Of a stretch of DNA of 63,844 nucleotides, positions 23,742 through 35,385 are shown piece by piece; the first letter of the stretch is position 1; each line of letters begins with the position of its first letter. The translations under genes were made by a program, and so were the position numbers. The stretch is from positions 1 through 63,844 of the forward strand of contig NZ_JALAGY010000084.1 in assembly GCF_022712195.1 (NCBI RefSeq), given 5' to 3'. Source of the DNA: Corynebacterium sp. (lineage in GTDB: Bacteria; Actinomycetota; Actinomycetes; Mycobacteriales; Mycobacteriaceae). A model generated the notes under the pieces. That model searched no databases, was not told the DNA's origin, and was given only the letters and a program-made list of their open reading frames with translations.

Positions 23742-24596
23742 GTGGCACCACCCAGGACATTCATGTCCACCGCCGCATCCACGGCCGCGTCAACGGCGAT
23801 CCTCGCGCTGGCGCTCGCCGGGTGCACCGTAGACAGGCCGGCTGCGGCGCCCGAGCCCGGAACCACCTCCGCGACAGGCGAGGGCAGCTTCGTCCCGGTC
23901 TACGAACCGGCACTCACCGAGGACACCACCACCGAAGCTCAGCTGCTGCGGTCAGGAAGGGTGCTCGAGAGGTTCTCCGGGACCATGAACCGTCTTGTCA
24001 CCGTGCCCGGGGAGGTGCGGGTGACGGCGAAGGAATGCGGGGAGGACAACGCGTTCTTCGACCCGGAGACCCACAGCATCGAACTCTGCTACGAACTCGT
24101 GGGTTCCGAGAGGGCGCTCTTCACCTCGTCGGGAGACGCCTCCGCAGACAACGGCACAGACGACACAGACGGCACAGACCGCAAGCTCCTGGCGAGTGCC
24201 CTTGCGACCCTCTACCACGAGGCCGGCCACGCCCTGATCTGGGAACTCGACCTGCCGGTGACCGGGCGTGAGGAGGACGTCGCAGACCAGTTCGCCGCAT
24301 ACATGCTCACCACCGACGCCGGGTCATCCGAGGACCTGGTGACGGTGGCGGAGACGTACGCGTTGACGTCGGCGGAGAACACGGGCCTGGAGGACCTGGC
24401 GTTCCACGACTCACACCCCCTCGACGAACAGCGGTCGGTCAACTTCCTCTGCTACGCGTACGGTGCCTACCCTCACCACTACCGGCACCTCGTGGACAGT
24501 GGCGACCTCCCCGCCGAGAGGGCGGAGGAGTGCGAGGCGGAATACGCCCAACTGGCCGGCGCCTGGGACTCGCTGCTCGCCGACCACGCCGCCTGA
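23742..24596 (+). CDS. Putative lipoprotein metallopeptidase (DUF4344-like)
   Basis: 284 aa. N-terminal signal with lipobox LALAGC gives a membrane-anchored extracellular lipoprotein (Cys about residue 28). The zinc motif HEAGH lies in YHEAGHALIWELDLPVTGREEDVADQFAAY, with the second-shell Glu/Asp region EEDVADQF, a pattern seen in DUF4344 putative metallopeptidases. FHDSHPLDEQRSVNFLCYAYG follows. Start GTG 23742 has AGGAG 6 nt upstream; ATG 23763 is an alternative. Substrate unknown. Confidence 0.75.
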   Translation: MAPPRTFMSTAASTAASTAILALALAGCTVDRPAAAPEPGTTSATGEGSFVPVYEPALTEDTTTEAQLLRSGRVLERFSGTMNRLVTVPGEVRVTAKECGEDNAFFDPETHSIELCYELVGSERALFTSSGDASADNGTDDTDGTDRKLLASALATLYHEAGHALIWELDLPVTGREEDVADQFAAYMLTTDAGSSEDLVTVAETYALTSAENTGLEDLAFHDSHPLDEQRSVNFLCYAYGAYPHHYRHLVDSGDLPAERAEECEAEYAQLAGAWDSLLADHAA

Positions 24597-24618
24597 CGGC
24601 ACAGCCCCTCCCGGCGTC

Positions 24619-26379
24619 CTACAGCCCCTTGAACCCCGAGGGCCGCGGGACGTTGCGCAGGTTCGACCTCGCCATGGTGAGCATCTTGCCCACGCCACCT
24701 TCCAGGACGGTCCGCGTCGCCGCACGGGCGAAACCGGCGACCTGCTCCAGGGAGATCTCCGGCGGGATGGACAGTGCGTTCGGGTCCGTCACCACGTCGA
24801 TCACCGCCGGCCCGTCGTAGGCGAGGGCCTCGGCGAGGGTGGACTTCACGTCCCGGGGGTCCTCGATGCGGAAGGCTCTGATGCCGCAGGCTTCGGCGAT
24901 GTCCGCGTAGTTGACCTTCTCGTGGTCGGTGCCGAAGTCCGGCATCCCTGCCACGAGCATCTCGAGCTTCACCATGCCGAGGGTCGAGTTGTTGTAGACC
25001 ACGGCCTTCACAGGCACCTCGTGGAGCTTCATGGTGAGGAGCTCACCCATCAGCATGCCGAGACCACCGTCACCGCACATGGCGATCACCTGACGACGTC
25101 CTTCGACACCCTCAGCGGCACCGATGGCCTGCGGCAGCGCATTGGCCATCGTCCCGTGCCGGAAGGACGCGAGGAGGGTGCGGTCGGCCGTGGGGGTGAT
25201 GTAGCGCGCGTGCCAGACATTGCACATGCCGGTGTCCGCGGTGAACACGGCGTCGTCGTCGGCGAGCTCGTCCAGGACGTAGGACACGTACTCGGGGTGG
25301 ATCGGGGTGTGGTGCTCGATGTTCTTCGTGTAGGCGTCGACGACGTGCCGCAGGTTCTTCTCCTGCATCCTCAGCATCGACTCCAGGAAGCTGGCGTCCG
25401 ACTTCTCCTCGATGAGCGGCAGGAGGTCAGTGATCGTGGCCGCGACGTCGCCGGTAACAGGGTAGGTGACCGTGGTCCGACGTCCGATGTTTCCGCCCTT
25501 GATGTCGATCTGGGCCGTCGTGGTGTCGCGCGGGAGGAACTCCGTGTACGGGAAGTCCGTGCCGAGCAGGATCAGCAGGTCCGCCTCGTCGAAGGCCTCC
25601 GAGCAGGCGCCGTAGCCGAGCAGACCGGACATCCCGACGTCGTAGGGGTTGTCGTAGTGGAGGAACTCCTTTCCACCGTAGGCGTGGCCCACCGGGGCCT
25701 TGACCTTCTGCGCCAGCGCGAAGACCTCGTCGCGGGCGTCGCGGCAGCCGGCGCCGCCGAACAGCGTGATCTTCTTCGCCTTGTTGACCGCGTCCGCCAG
25801 AGCCTGCAGCTCGCCCGACGCCGGGTGGACGACCGGCCGTTCCGCGGCGATGGCGGAGTTCAGCTGCGGGGACTCCACCGCGTCGTCGCCGGCGATGTCA
25901 CCGGGCAGGACGAGGACGGAGACTCCGTTGCCCGCCATCGTCGACTGGATCGCGTGGTGCAGGATCGTCGCCCCCTGGGCGGCCGAATTCACCATCTCGC
26001 AGTAACCCGAGCACTCGGCGAAGAGCGCCTCCGGGTGGGTCTCCTGGAAGTAGTGCGAGCCGATGAACTGGGACGGGATGTGGCTGGCGATCGCCAGCAC
26101 CTTCGCACCGTTGCGGTGGGAGTCGTAGAGCCCCTGGACCAGGTGGGTGTTACCCGGCCCGCACGACCCCGCACAGACGGCCAACTTCCCGGTGACCTGT
26201 GATTCCGCGCCGGCGGCGAAGGCGGCCGCTTCTTCGTTCCGGACGTGGAACCACTCGATGCTGCTGCGCTTCACCGCGTTGACCACAGGGTTCAGACTGT
26301 CGCCGACGAGGCCGAAGATCCGTCGCACTCCCTGGGCCTCCAGTGCTGCGACGAGTTGTTCCGCGTAATTGCGAGCCAT
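24619..26379 (-). CDS. pqo: Pyruvate:quinone oxidoreductase (pyruvate oxidase, PoxB type)
   Basis: 586 aa ThDP/FAD enzyme that decarboxylates pyruvate to acetate and CO2 and passes electrons to quinone at the membrane. Segments are GLVGDSLNPVVNAVKRS with the catalytic Glu region (EEAAAFAAGAESQ), CAGSCGPGNTHLVQG, and the ThDP-Mg motif GDGGLGMLMGELLT...VYNNSTLGMV. Length is near the 579 aa of C. glutamicum Pqo. It is convergent with the lipoprotein gene (22 nt apart). A GGTACGTACC palindrome lies 33 bp upstream of its start. Confidence 0.93.
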   Translation of the reverse strand: MARNYAEQLVAALEAQGVRRIFGLVGDSLNPVVNAVKRSSIEWFHVRNEEAAAFAAGAESQVTGKLAVCAGSCGPGNTHLVQGLYDSHRNGAKVLAIASHIPSQFIGSHYFQETHPEALFAECSGYCEMVNSAAQGATILHHAIQSTMAGNGVSVLVLPGDIAGDDAVESPQLNSAIAAERPVVHPASGELQALADAVNKAKKITLFGGAGCRDARDEVFALAQKVKAPVGHAYGGKEFLHYDNPYDVGMSGLLGYGACSEAFDEADLLILLGTDFPYTEFLPRDTTTAQIDIKGGNIGRRTTVTYPVTGDVAATITDLLPLIEEKSDASFLESMLRMQEKNLRHVVDAYTKNIEHHTPIHPEYVSYVLDELADDDAVFTADTGMCNVWHARYITPTADRTLLASFRHGTMANALPQAIGAAEGVEGRRQVIAMCGDGGLGMLMGELLTMKLHEVPVKAVVYNNSTLGMVKLEMLVAGMPDFGTDHEKVNYADIAEACGIRAFRIEDPRDVKSTLAEALAYDGPAVIDVVTDPNALSIPPEISLEQVAGFARAATRTVLEGGVGKMLTMARSNLRNVPRPSGFKGL

Positions 26380-26411
26380 GTGTGGACTGCTCCCGTGTAA
26401 GAGTGGTGGTC

Positions 26412-26421
26412 GGTACGTACC
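26412..26421. promoter_or_regulatory. Palindrome in the pqo leader
   Basis: GGTACGTACC, perfect 10-bp palindrome 33 bp upstream of the pqo start, in the 265-bp gap shared with the small HTH gene. Possible operator; short enough to be chance. Confidence 0.3.
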
Positions 26422-26644
26422 CTCCCGACACTAGGCCGATGTCCGTGAGGCCGCACGGAGAGGTTCATCACCCGGCCGGCAGGTGCGGCGCTGCGGAAAT
26501 ACCTATAGTTCCACTCCTTCACTACCCCCGTCGGCACACGTTCCACAGGTAAAGAATCACCCCAACTGCGCCTTTACGGTGACTGAGTCGACGAAGATCC
26601 GCTCACACTACATAGAGAGGGGAAGGAAAGTACCCTGAGCTTCT

Positions 26645-26878
26645 ATGAAGCCCATGATCATCGACGCAGACACCGGCCGCGAACTGTGGACAGCCGCGGA
26701 GTGCGCCGACTACGCCGGGACGTCGCGTGGCACTTTCACCAGCTACGCCGGTCGCGACCGGGCCCCGAAACCGGCCACCAAACACCACGGGCTGACACTC
26801 TGGGACTCCGCGGAGATCAAGGAGTGGAACGCCGCCCGGAACGGCCGCACCCGGGACAACCAGTCCCCCACCAGCTGA
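26645..26878 (+). CDS. Small helix-turn-helix protein (excisionase/AlpA-like)
   Basis: 77 aa. LWTAAECADYAGTSRGTFTSY resembles the MerR/excisionase-type helix-turn-helix, and the following TLWDSAEIKEWNA is the usual strand-helix end of AlpA/HTH-17 domains. No other domain. A TACCCT hexamer ends 8 nt before the ATG with no ribosome site, so it may be leaderless. It is divergent from pqo and convergent with rpiB; no phage or island genes are nearby, so it is more likely a chromosomal DNA-binding protein than an excisionase. Confidence 0.65.
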   Translation: MKPMIIDADTGRELWTAAECADYAGTSRGTFTSYAGRDRAPKPATKHHGLTLWDSAEIKEWNAARNGRTRDNQSPTS

Positions 26879-26902
26879 GACCCGGGTGACACTTCTCCGG
26901 CG

Positions 26903-27379
26903 TTACTTCGCCCCGGGGATCTCCGGGGTCTGGCCGGTCTGCTCGTAGGTCTCGAGGATCGCGATCCGGCGCTGGTGGCGGTCCACACCCGACCACGGCT
27001 CGGCGATGAACGCGTCGACGATCTCCAGGATCTCCGCCTCGGAGTGCATACGCCCGCCGATGCCGATCAGCTGGGCGTTGTTGTGCTCCCGGGCGAGCTT
27101 CGCGGTCTCCACGGACCACGCCAGCGCACACCGGGCGCCGACCACCTTGTTCGCGGCGATCTGCTCGCCGTTGCCGGAACCGCCGAGCACGATGCCGAGC
27201 GACCCTTCGTCGTCAACGGTCTTGCGGGCGGCTTCGATACAGAAGGCGGGGTAGTCGTCCTCAGGGTCGAAGGTGTGGGCGCCGCAGTCGATGACGGTGT
27301 GCCCCTTCTCCTTGAGGTGGTCCGCGATGACATTCTTCATCTCGAATCCGGCATGGTCAGCACCGAGGTAGATACGCAT
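26903..27379 (-). CDS. rpiB: Ribose-5-phosphate isomerase B
   Basis: 158 aa, interconverts ribose 5-phosphate and ribulose 5-phosphate. The start gives MRIYLGADHAGFEMK, the canonical N-terminus. The active-site loop is GIVLGGSGNGEQIAANK, where the enterobacterial catalytic Cys position is Ser (GGSGNGE), as in the mycobacterial type that uses Glu as base. HNNAQLIGIGGRM follows. A TAAACT hexamer ends 7 nt before the ATG, so the mRNA may be leaderless. Same neighbourhood as M. tuberculosis Rv2465c. Confidence 0.95.
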   Translation of the reverse strand: MRIYLGADHAGFEMKNVIADHLKEKGHTVIDCGAHTFDPEDDYPAFCIEAARKTVDDEGSLGIVLGGSGNGEQIAANKVVGARCALAWSVETAKLAREHNNAQLIGIGGRMHSEAEILEIVDAFIAEPWSGVDRHQRRIAILETYEQTGQTPEIPGAK

Positions 27380-27565
27380 GGCACCGAGTTTATCCGACGA
27401 AGAGGACCTGCAGTAGACGGTGGCCGAGTTTCCGACCCCGAACACGGCTCCCGAACACCGCTCCCGAACACGGACGTGGGGCCGGCGCCCACATGGACAC
27501 CGGCCCCACACCGACGGGAACCTTGCCGAGCTCCGGTAGCCCGGTGCCGTTCCCGAACTTGTCGG

Positions 27566-27787
27566 CTACCCCGCGGCCCCGGACTCGGAGCTGCCGCCCT
27601 CAGACAGTGATCCGGTGACAGACTCGAGGGAACCCGTCAGATCCCATTCGCTGCTGCCGTCGAAGATCCCGGCCAGGGAACCTTCAGTGCTGAGCACTGT
27701 CAGATCGCCCTTGAGCAGGCCGAGACCGATCTCGAGCAGGTCGCCGAGAATGTCAGCGATTCCGGTGATTCCTTCAAGTGAACCCAT
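27566..27787 (-). CDS. Small acidic amphipathic protein, PorA/PorH-like in character
   Basis: 73 aa from ATG 27787, chosen because AAGGGG lies 10 nt upstream; ATG 27796 is also possible and the frame is open further. No signal peptide and no Cys. Residues 6-32 (ITGIADILGDLLEIGLGLLK and on) form a strongly amphipathic helix with acidic residues on one face; the tail is Gly/Ser/Glu-rich. Size, acidity and lack of a signal recall the small corynebacterial outer-membrane porins PorA/PorH, but no clear alignment can be claimed. A minus-strand TAGTAT (27888-27893) is a candidate -10. Confidence 0.5.
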   Translation of the reverse strand: MGSLEGITGIADILGDLLEIGLGLLKGDLTVLSTEGSLAGIFDGSSEWDLTGSLESVTGSLSEGGSSESGAAG

Positions 27788-27932
27788 AGTATTCATGCCC
27801 CTTGGACATGTGTGATCGATAAGGACGCAGAGAGGAATGTCAGCGGTTGGCGATCCTTCCGTATCCCCTGACCTGCCGACACCGCAGATACTATCGCAGG
27901 GGAACACTCCTCAGGGAGGAACCGTGAACGTT

Positions 27933-27952
27933 CCATACCCCCGGGGGTATGG
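27933..27952. promoter_or_regulatory. Perfect CsoR-type operator palindrome
   Basis: CCATACCCCC-GGGGGTATGG, 20 bp, fully symmetric. It contains the ATACCCC...GGGGTAT core typical of CsoR/RcnR-family (copper, nickel, formaldehyde or persulfide) repressor sites. It lies 44 bp before the ATG at 27997, between two divergent small genes. Confidence 0.6.
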
Positions 27953-27996
27953 CTGAGAGCGCCGGCGCGATGCCGCCCGAAGAGGACCACTCCCCC

Positions 27997-28236
27997 ATGA
28001 CCGACCAGAACCAGTACGGCCAACCACAGCAACCGGCACCGCAGAAGAAGCCGTTGCTCAAACGCGTGTGGTTCATCGTCCCGACGGTCCTCGTCGTCCT
28101 GGCGGGCGCCTTCAGCGGCGAAGACGCCCTGAGCCTCAACGGCGCGATGGACTGGAAGCTCGCCGACCCCGGCGGCGTGCCCCACAGCCAGACCTCCAGG
28201 AACGCCGCGAAGGGCGAGTGGACCGCCACCCTGTAG
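27997..28236 (+). CDS. Small single-pass membrane protein behind a CsoR-type box
   Basis: 79 aa from ATG 27997 (GAAGAGGA about 9 nt upstream; an in-frame ATG at 27949 lies inside the palindrome and is less likely). A Gln/Pro-rich cytoplasmic head (QYGQPQQPAPQKK) with a KKPLLKR flank precedes one membrane helix (RVWFIVPTVLVVLAGAF), then about 40 residues outside. No Cys and one His, so not an obvious metal chaperone. Function unknown; the operator is the best clue. Confidence 0.65.
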   Translation: MTDQNQYGQPQQPAPQKKPLLKRVWFIVPTVLVVLAGAFSGEDALSLNGAMDWKLADPGGVPHSQTSRNAAKGEWTATL

Positions 28237-28253
28237 ACGGGACCGCGGTCGCC

Positions 28254-28895
28254 CTACTCCGCGCTCGGGTCCTCCGTCCTGCTCTTCTTCAGCTCGAAGA
28301 AGTGCTCGTAGCCGCCCAGGGTGACTGCGGCGTCGAAGATCCTGCCGGCGTCCTCACCCCGCGGCACACGGGTCAGGACCGGGCCGAAGAAGGCGCGGCC
28401 GTCCAACTCCACCACCGGGGTTCCCACGTCGTCACCGACCTTGGCGAGGGCGGTCGAGTGGTAGCTCCGCAGCGTCGGCTCCCAGGCCCCGGCGTCGTCC
28501 CCACGGGAATGCGCTGCACCGGCGTAGTCGGCGGAGAGTCCGACCTCCTCCAGGACCTCCGCGATGAGGTCGTCGTAGGCGCCCTCCCCGGCACGTCCCC
28601 CCTGCCCCTGGTCGTGGATCCGGGTGCCCATCGCGGTGTACAGCGCGTCGACTTTCTCCGGTTCCTTCGTGTACACCGCCGCCGCCACCAGTGCCGGACC
28701 CCATGCCGCCTCGATCTTCGAGGCGTAGTCGGCCGGGATGTCCTTGTCCTCGTTGAGCACCGCCAGGCTCATGGGGGCGAACGTCACCTCGATGTCACGG
28801 ACGGTCTCGACCTCCTTGATCCAGCGGCTCGTGACCCACGCGAACGGGCACGTGGCGTCGAAGTACAGGGCGACAGGCGTGCTGGTGCTGCTCAT
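28254..28895 (-). CDS. DsbA-fold mycothiol-linked nitroreductase/oxidoreductase (Rv2466c type)
   Basis: 213 aa thioredoxin/DsbA fold. The chain follows Rv2466c of M. tuberculosis, a mycothiol-dependent nitroreductase: SRWI...EVxxVRDIEV, LYTAMGTRIHDQG, DVGTPVVELDG, FFGPVLTRVPRGE, HFFELKRTRTE-like end. Rv2466c has CPWC; here the active site reads CPFA (about residues 16-19), so only the N-terminal Cys remains, fitting a monothiol mechanism with mycothiol. Divergent from pepN, as in M. tuberculosis (Rv2466c/Rv2467). Confidence 0.85.
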   Translation of the reverse strand: MSSTSTPVALYFDATCPFAWVTSRWIKEVETVRDIEVTFAPMSLAVLNEDKDIPADYASKIEAAWGPALVAAAVYTKEPEKVDALYTAMGTRIHDQGQGGRAGEGAYDDLIAEVLEEVGLSADYAGAAHSRGDDAGAWEPTLRSYHSTALAKVGDDVGTPVVELDGRAFFGPVLTRVPRGEDAGRIFDAAVTLGGYEHFFELKKSRTEDPSAE

Positions 28896-29067
28896 GGTGA
28901 TGCTCCTCGGTGTGTGCGTCCAGGTGTCCGGCCCCGAGGATACGCGCAGCTGTACCTTCGCCTGCCTTCTCCTGCCTTCGCCGAGGTGCTCCCGAGCCGC
29001 TCATGAGCCGCTCCTGACCCGACCCATCTCCGGACAGGACGCTCCGGGCCGACTATCGTGGTTCCCT

Positions 29068-31736
<2,669 letters not shown>

Positions 31737-31737
<1 letters not shown>

Positions 31738-32129
31738 TGAACCGACCGCAGAGCTTCTACGACGCCGTCGGCGGTGAGGACGTCTTCCGCCGCATCGTCC
31801 ACGAGTTCTACCGCCGGATCCCGGACGACGACATCCTCGGCCCGATGTACCCGGCCGACGACCTCGCCGGCGCCGAGGACCGCCTGCGCTGGTTCCTGGT
31901 GCAGTACTGGGGCGGGCCGCAGACCTTCAGCGAGCAGCGCGGCCACCCCCGCCTGCGGATGCGTCACATGCACTTCCCCATCGACCCGGCGGCCCGCGAC
32001 CGCTGGCTGGAGATCATGGGCGCCGCGCTGGCGACCGTCAGCGACGACGACCTGCCCGAGGCACCCCGGCAGGCGATGTGGGACCACATGACCCGCGTCG
32101 CGGACATGCTGGTCAACCGGCTGCAGTAG
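31737..32129 (+). CDS. glbO: Group II truncated hemoglobin (trHbO)
   Basis: 130 aa. The 2-on-2 globin has FYDAVGGEDVFRRIV at helix A/B, the proximal His in RMRHMHFP, and the conserved G8 Trp in MWDHM. QYWGGPQTFSEQRGHPRLRMRH is characteristic of actinobacterial trHbO, which binds O2 tightly and may detoxify NO or peroxide near the membrane. ATG shares one base with the pepN stop (TGATG), so it is translated by coupling. The pepN-glbO pairing parallels Rv2467-Rv2470. Confidence 0.95.
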
Positions 32130-32141
32130 GTAACCGCACCT

Positions 32142-32903
32142 CTACCTCGGCGACGGGATCCGTGCCAGGCCGCCCGGGCGCGGGACGTACGCCGTGCCGA
32201 ACAGGGCGTCGACCCTGATCCACGAACCGGTGGTGCTGACCCGGATCAGGTCGTACCCGCGCAGGTCGGCACGCTTCGGCTCCACCACCAGGCCCAGGGC
32301 CCCGAGCGCCGCCACCACCCTGCCGGTGATCTCCACGGTGCCAGAATCCTGCGGCCCGGACAGCGTCAGCAGCGTCTGGTCCAGCAACGACGGCGGCAGA
32401 CCCGCGGGCCCCGAGTGCTCGTCCGCCTCACGCTGCATCCCCGCGAACAGCTCCCGCACGTCGGCGGCGGGGACGGTGTCGACGAGGGTGTACCCGGACG
32501 CCGGTGGCGCCGTCCCCGTCCACAGCAGCGACACCACCGACCCGAGGACCACCGGCGTCGGCGCGTCGTCCCCACCGGAGACGCCTGCGACGGCGTCAGC
32601 GGCGGCGGCGAGCACCCGGGGCAGCGGGTCCACGAGGACCACCGCGTCATCGCTCGACGGCACGGCGTGGATCCGCTCGGCGACGATGCACCCCAGCGGG
32701 GTCGAGAAGATGACGTCCGCCATGTCCTCCCCCACCCGGACCACCCGGGCCATGGCACCGCTGTCCATTCGCAGCACGCGGGTCGCCACCGCGGCCGTCC
32801 GCCGCAGTTCAGACACCCGCGACGCGGCACGGCCGTCCGCCGGGGCGGACAGCGTCAACGACAGTTCTTCGGCGGGGCCGGACCCCGGCAGGTTGAGCAT
32901 CAT
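32142..32903 (-). CDS. Conserved hypothetical protein
   Basis: 253 aa from ATG 32903 (a second ATG follows directly). No membrane helix or signal. The C-terminal half (about 190-250) reads like a compact beta-rich domain (DSGTVEITGRVVAALGALGLVVEPKR, VSTTGSWIRVDALFGTAYV). The centre has DAVVLVDPLPRVLAAAADAV. I do not recognise a family. Convergent with glbO and downstream of the thioesterase gene. Confidence 0.6.
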   Translation of the reverse strand: MMLNLPGSGPAEELSLTLSAPADGRAASRVSELRRTAAVATRVLRMDSGAMARVVRVGEDMADVIFSTPLGCIVAERIHAVPSSDDAVVLVDPLPRVLAAAADAVAGVSGGDDAPTPVVLGSVVSLLWTGTAPPASGYTLVDTVPAADVRELFAGMQREADEHSGPAGLPPSLLDQTLLTLSGPQDSGTVEITGRVVAALGALGLVVEPKRADLRGYDLIRVSTTGSWIRVDALFGTAYVPRPGGLARIPSPR

Positions 32904-32949
32904 GGGGTCCAGCGTATCGCCCGTGCTCGCTGCCGGACGCCGGAGGTCG

Positions 32950-33453
32950 CTACCGGCCGCGCCCGCCGAGCACGGTGTCGCCGCCGGCGGTACCGTCCTG
33001 CGCCGCCTCCTCGTCGTCCAACGGGATGAGGAACGTGTTGATGACCTCCAGGTCACTCTCCGACCAGTCACGGGACTTCCCCGAGATCGGGTCCACGGCG
33101 ACGTTGACGGTGTCGACCACCGCGACGAGCCGGTGCTGCGCGTTCCTGATGTACTGACGCATCTTGAAGGACTTCACCCCGACCTGGTAGATGAACGACT
33201 CCACCACCAGGGCGACCTCACTGGACGACACGGACTTCTGGTAGTCCACCGACGCCCACCGCACGACGAACGCCGGCACCGCCATGTCGATCTCCGTGAC
33301 GACGTCCCGGACGAAGTCGATGCGGGCGTCCTGGGAGAACTCCAGGTACGCCGCATTGTTGACGTGCTGGAACTGGTCGAAGTCCGACCAGCGGAGGTTC
33401 ACCCGTGTGCTGTGGTAGCGGGTACCGGTGGCCTCGTGGTCAACAAAAGGCAT
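32950..33453 (-). CDS. Acyl-CoA thioesterase, 4HBT hotdog family
   Basis: 167 aa. The hotdog signature VNLRWSDFDQFQHVNNAAYLEFSQDAR has the Asp and HVNN active-site region of 4-hydroxybenzoyl-CoA-thioesterase-like enzymes. AAGGAGAG lies upstream of the ATG. The M. tuberculosis equivalent sits near ettA in the same order. Likely a general acyl-CoA thioesterase; a link to aromatic CoA esters is not implied. The C-terminal 20 residues are Gly-rich. Confidence 0.85.
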   Translation of the reverse strand: MPFVDHEATGTRYHSTRVNLRWSDFDQFQHVNNAAYLEFSQDARIDFVRDVVTEIDMAVPAFVVRWASVDYQKSVSSSEVALVVESFIYQVGVKSFKMRQYIRNAQHRLVAVVDTVNVAVDPISGKSRDWSESDLEVINTFLIPLDDEEAAQDGTAGGDTVLGGRGR

Positions 33454-33554
33454 CGAAGTCTCTCCTTACACAGGCCAAGGACCCCAGCGTGTGACGCTGA
33501 GGCCCTGCCTGAACGGCTACGCCGCAGTAGTCCTGTTTTGTCTCCTGGAGGATT

Positions 33555-35225
<1,671 letters not shown>

Positions 35226-35385
35226 TGTGTTCCCTCCGGTTCGCGCGGCTGCGTGCACCTGTGCATCCAGCCCTGTCGTATACGGTTGACGAGCCTACCC
35301 CACCGGGCCGGGGTTACCCGAAGCTGCGTTCCGGCGGTCGCTCGTCCGGGGCCGACGGCATCGTGCAAGCGTACGAAGTCGAGCC

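Noticed and set aside
24463..26202. 579-codon open frame antisense to pqo
   Set aside because: The pqo strand has all ThDP/FAD motifs; the opposite frame is low-complexity and starts inside the lipoprotein gene.
26645..26878. Prophage or integrative-element excisionase
   Set aside because: No integrase, attachment repeat or other mobile gene lies nearby; neighbours are housekeeping genes.
28738..29067. 110-codon extension of pepN upstream of 29068
   Set aside because: It overlaps the nitroreductase gene antisense, and M1 homology starts at 29068.
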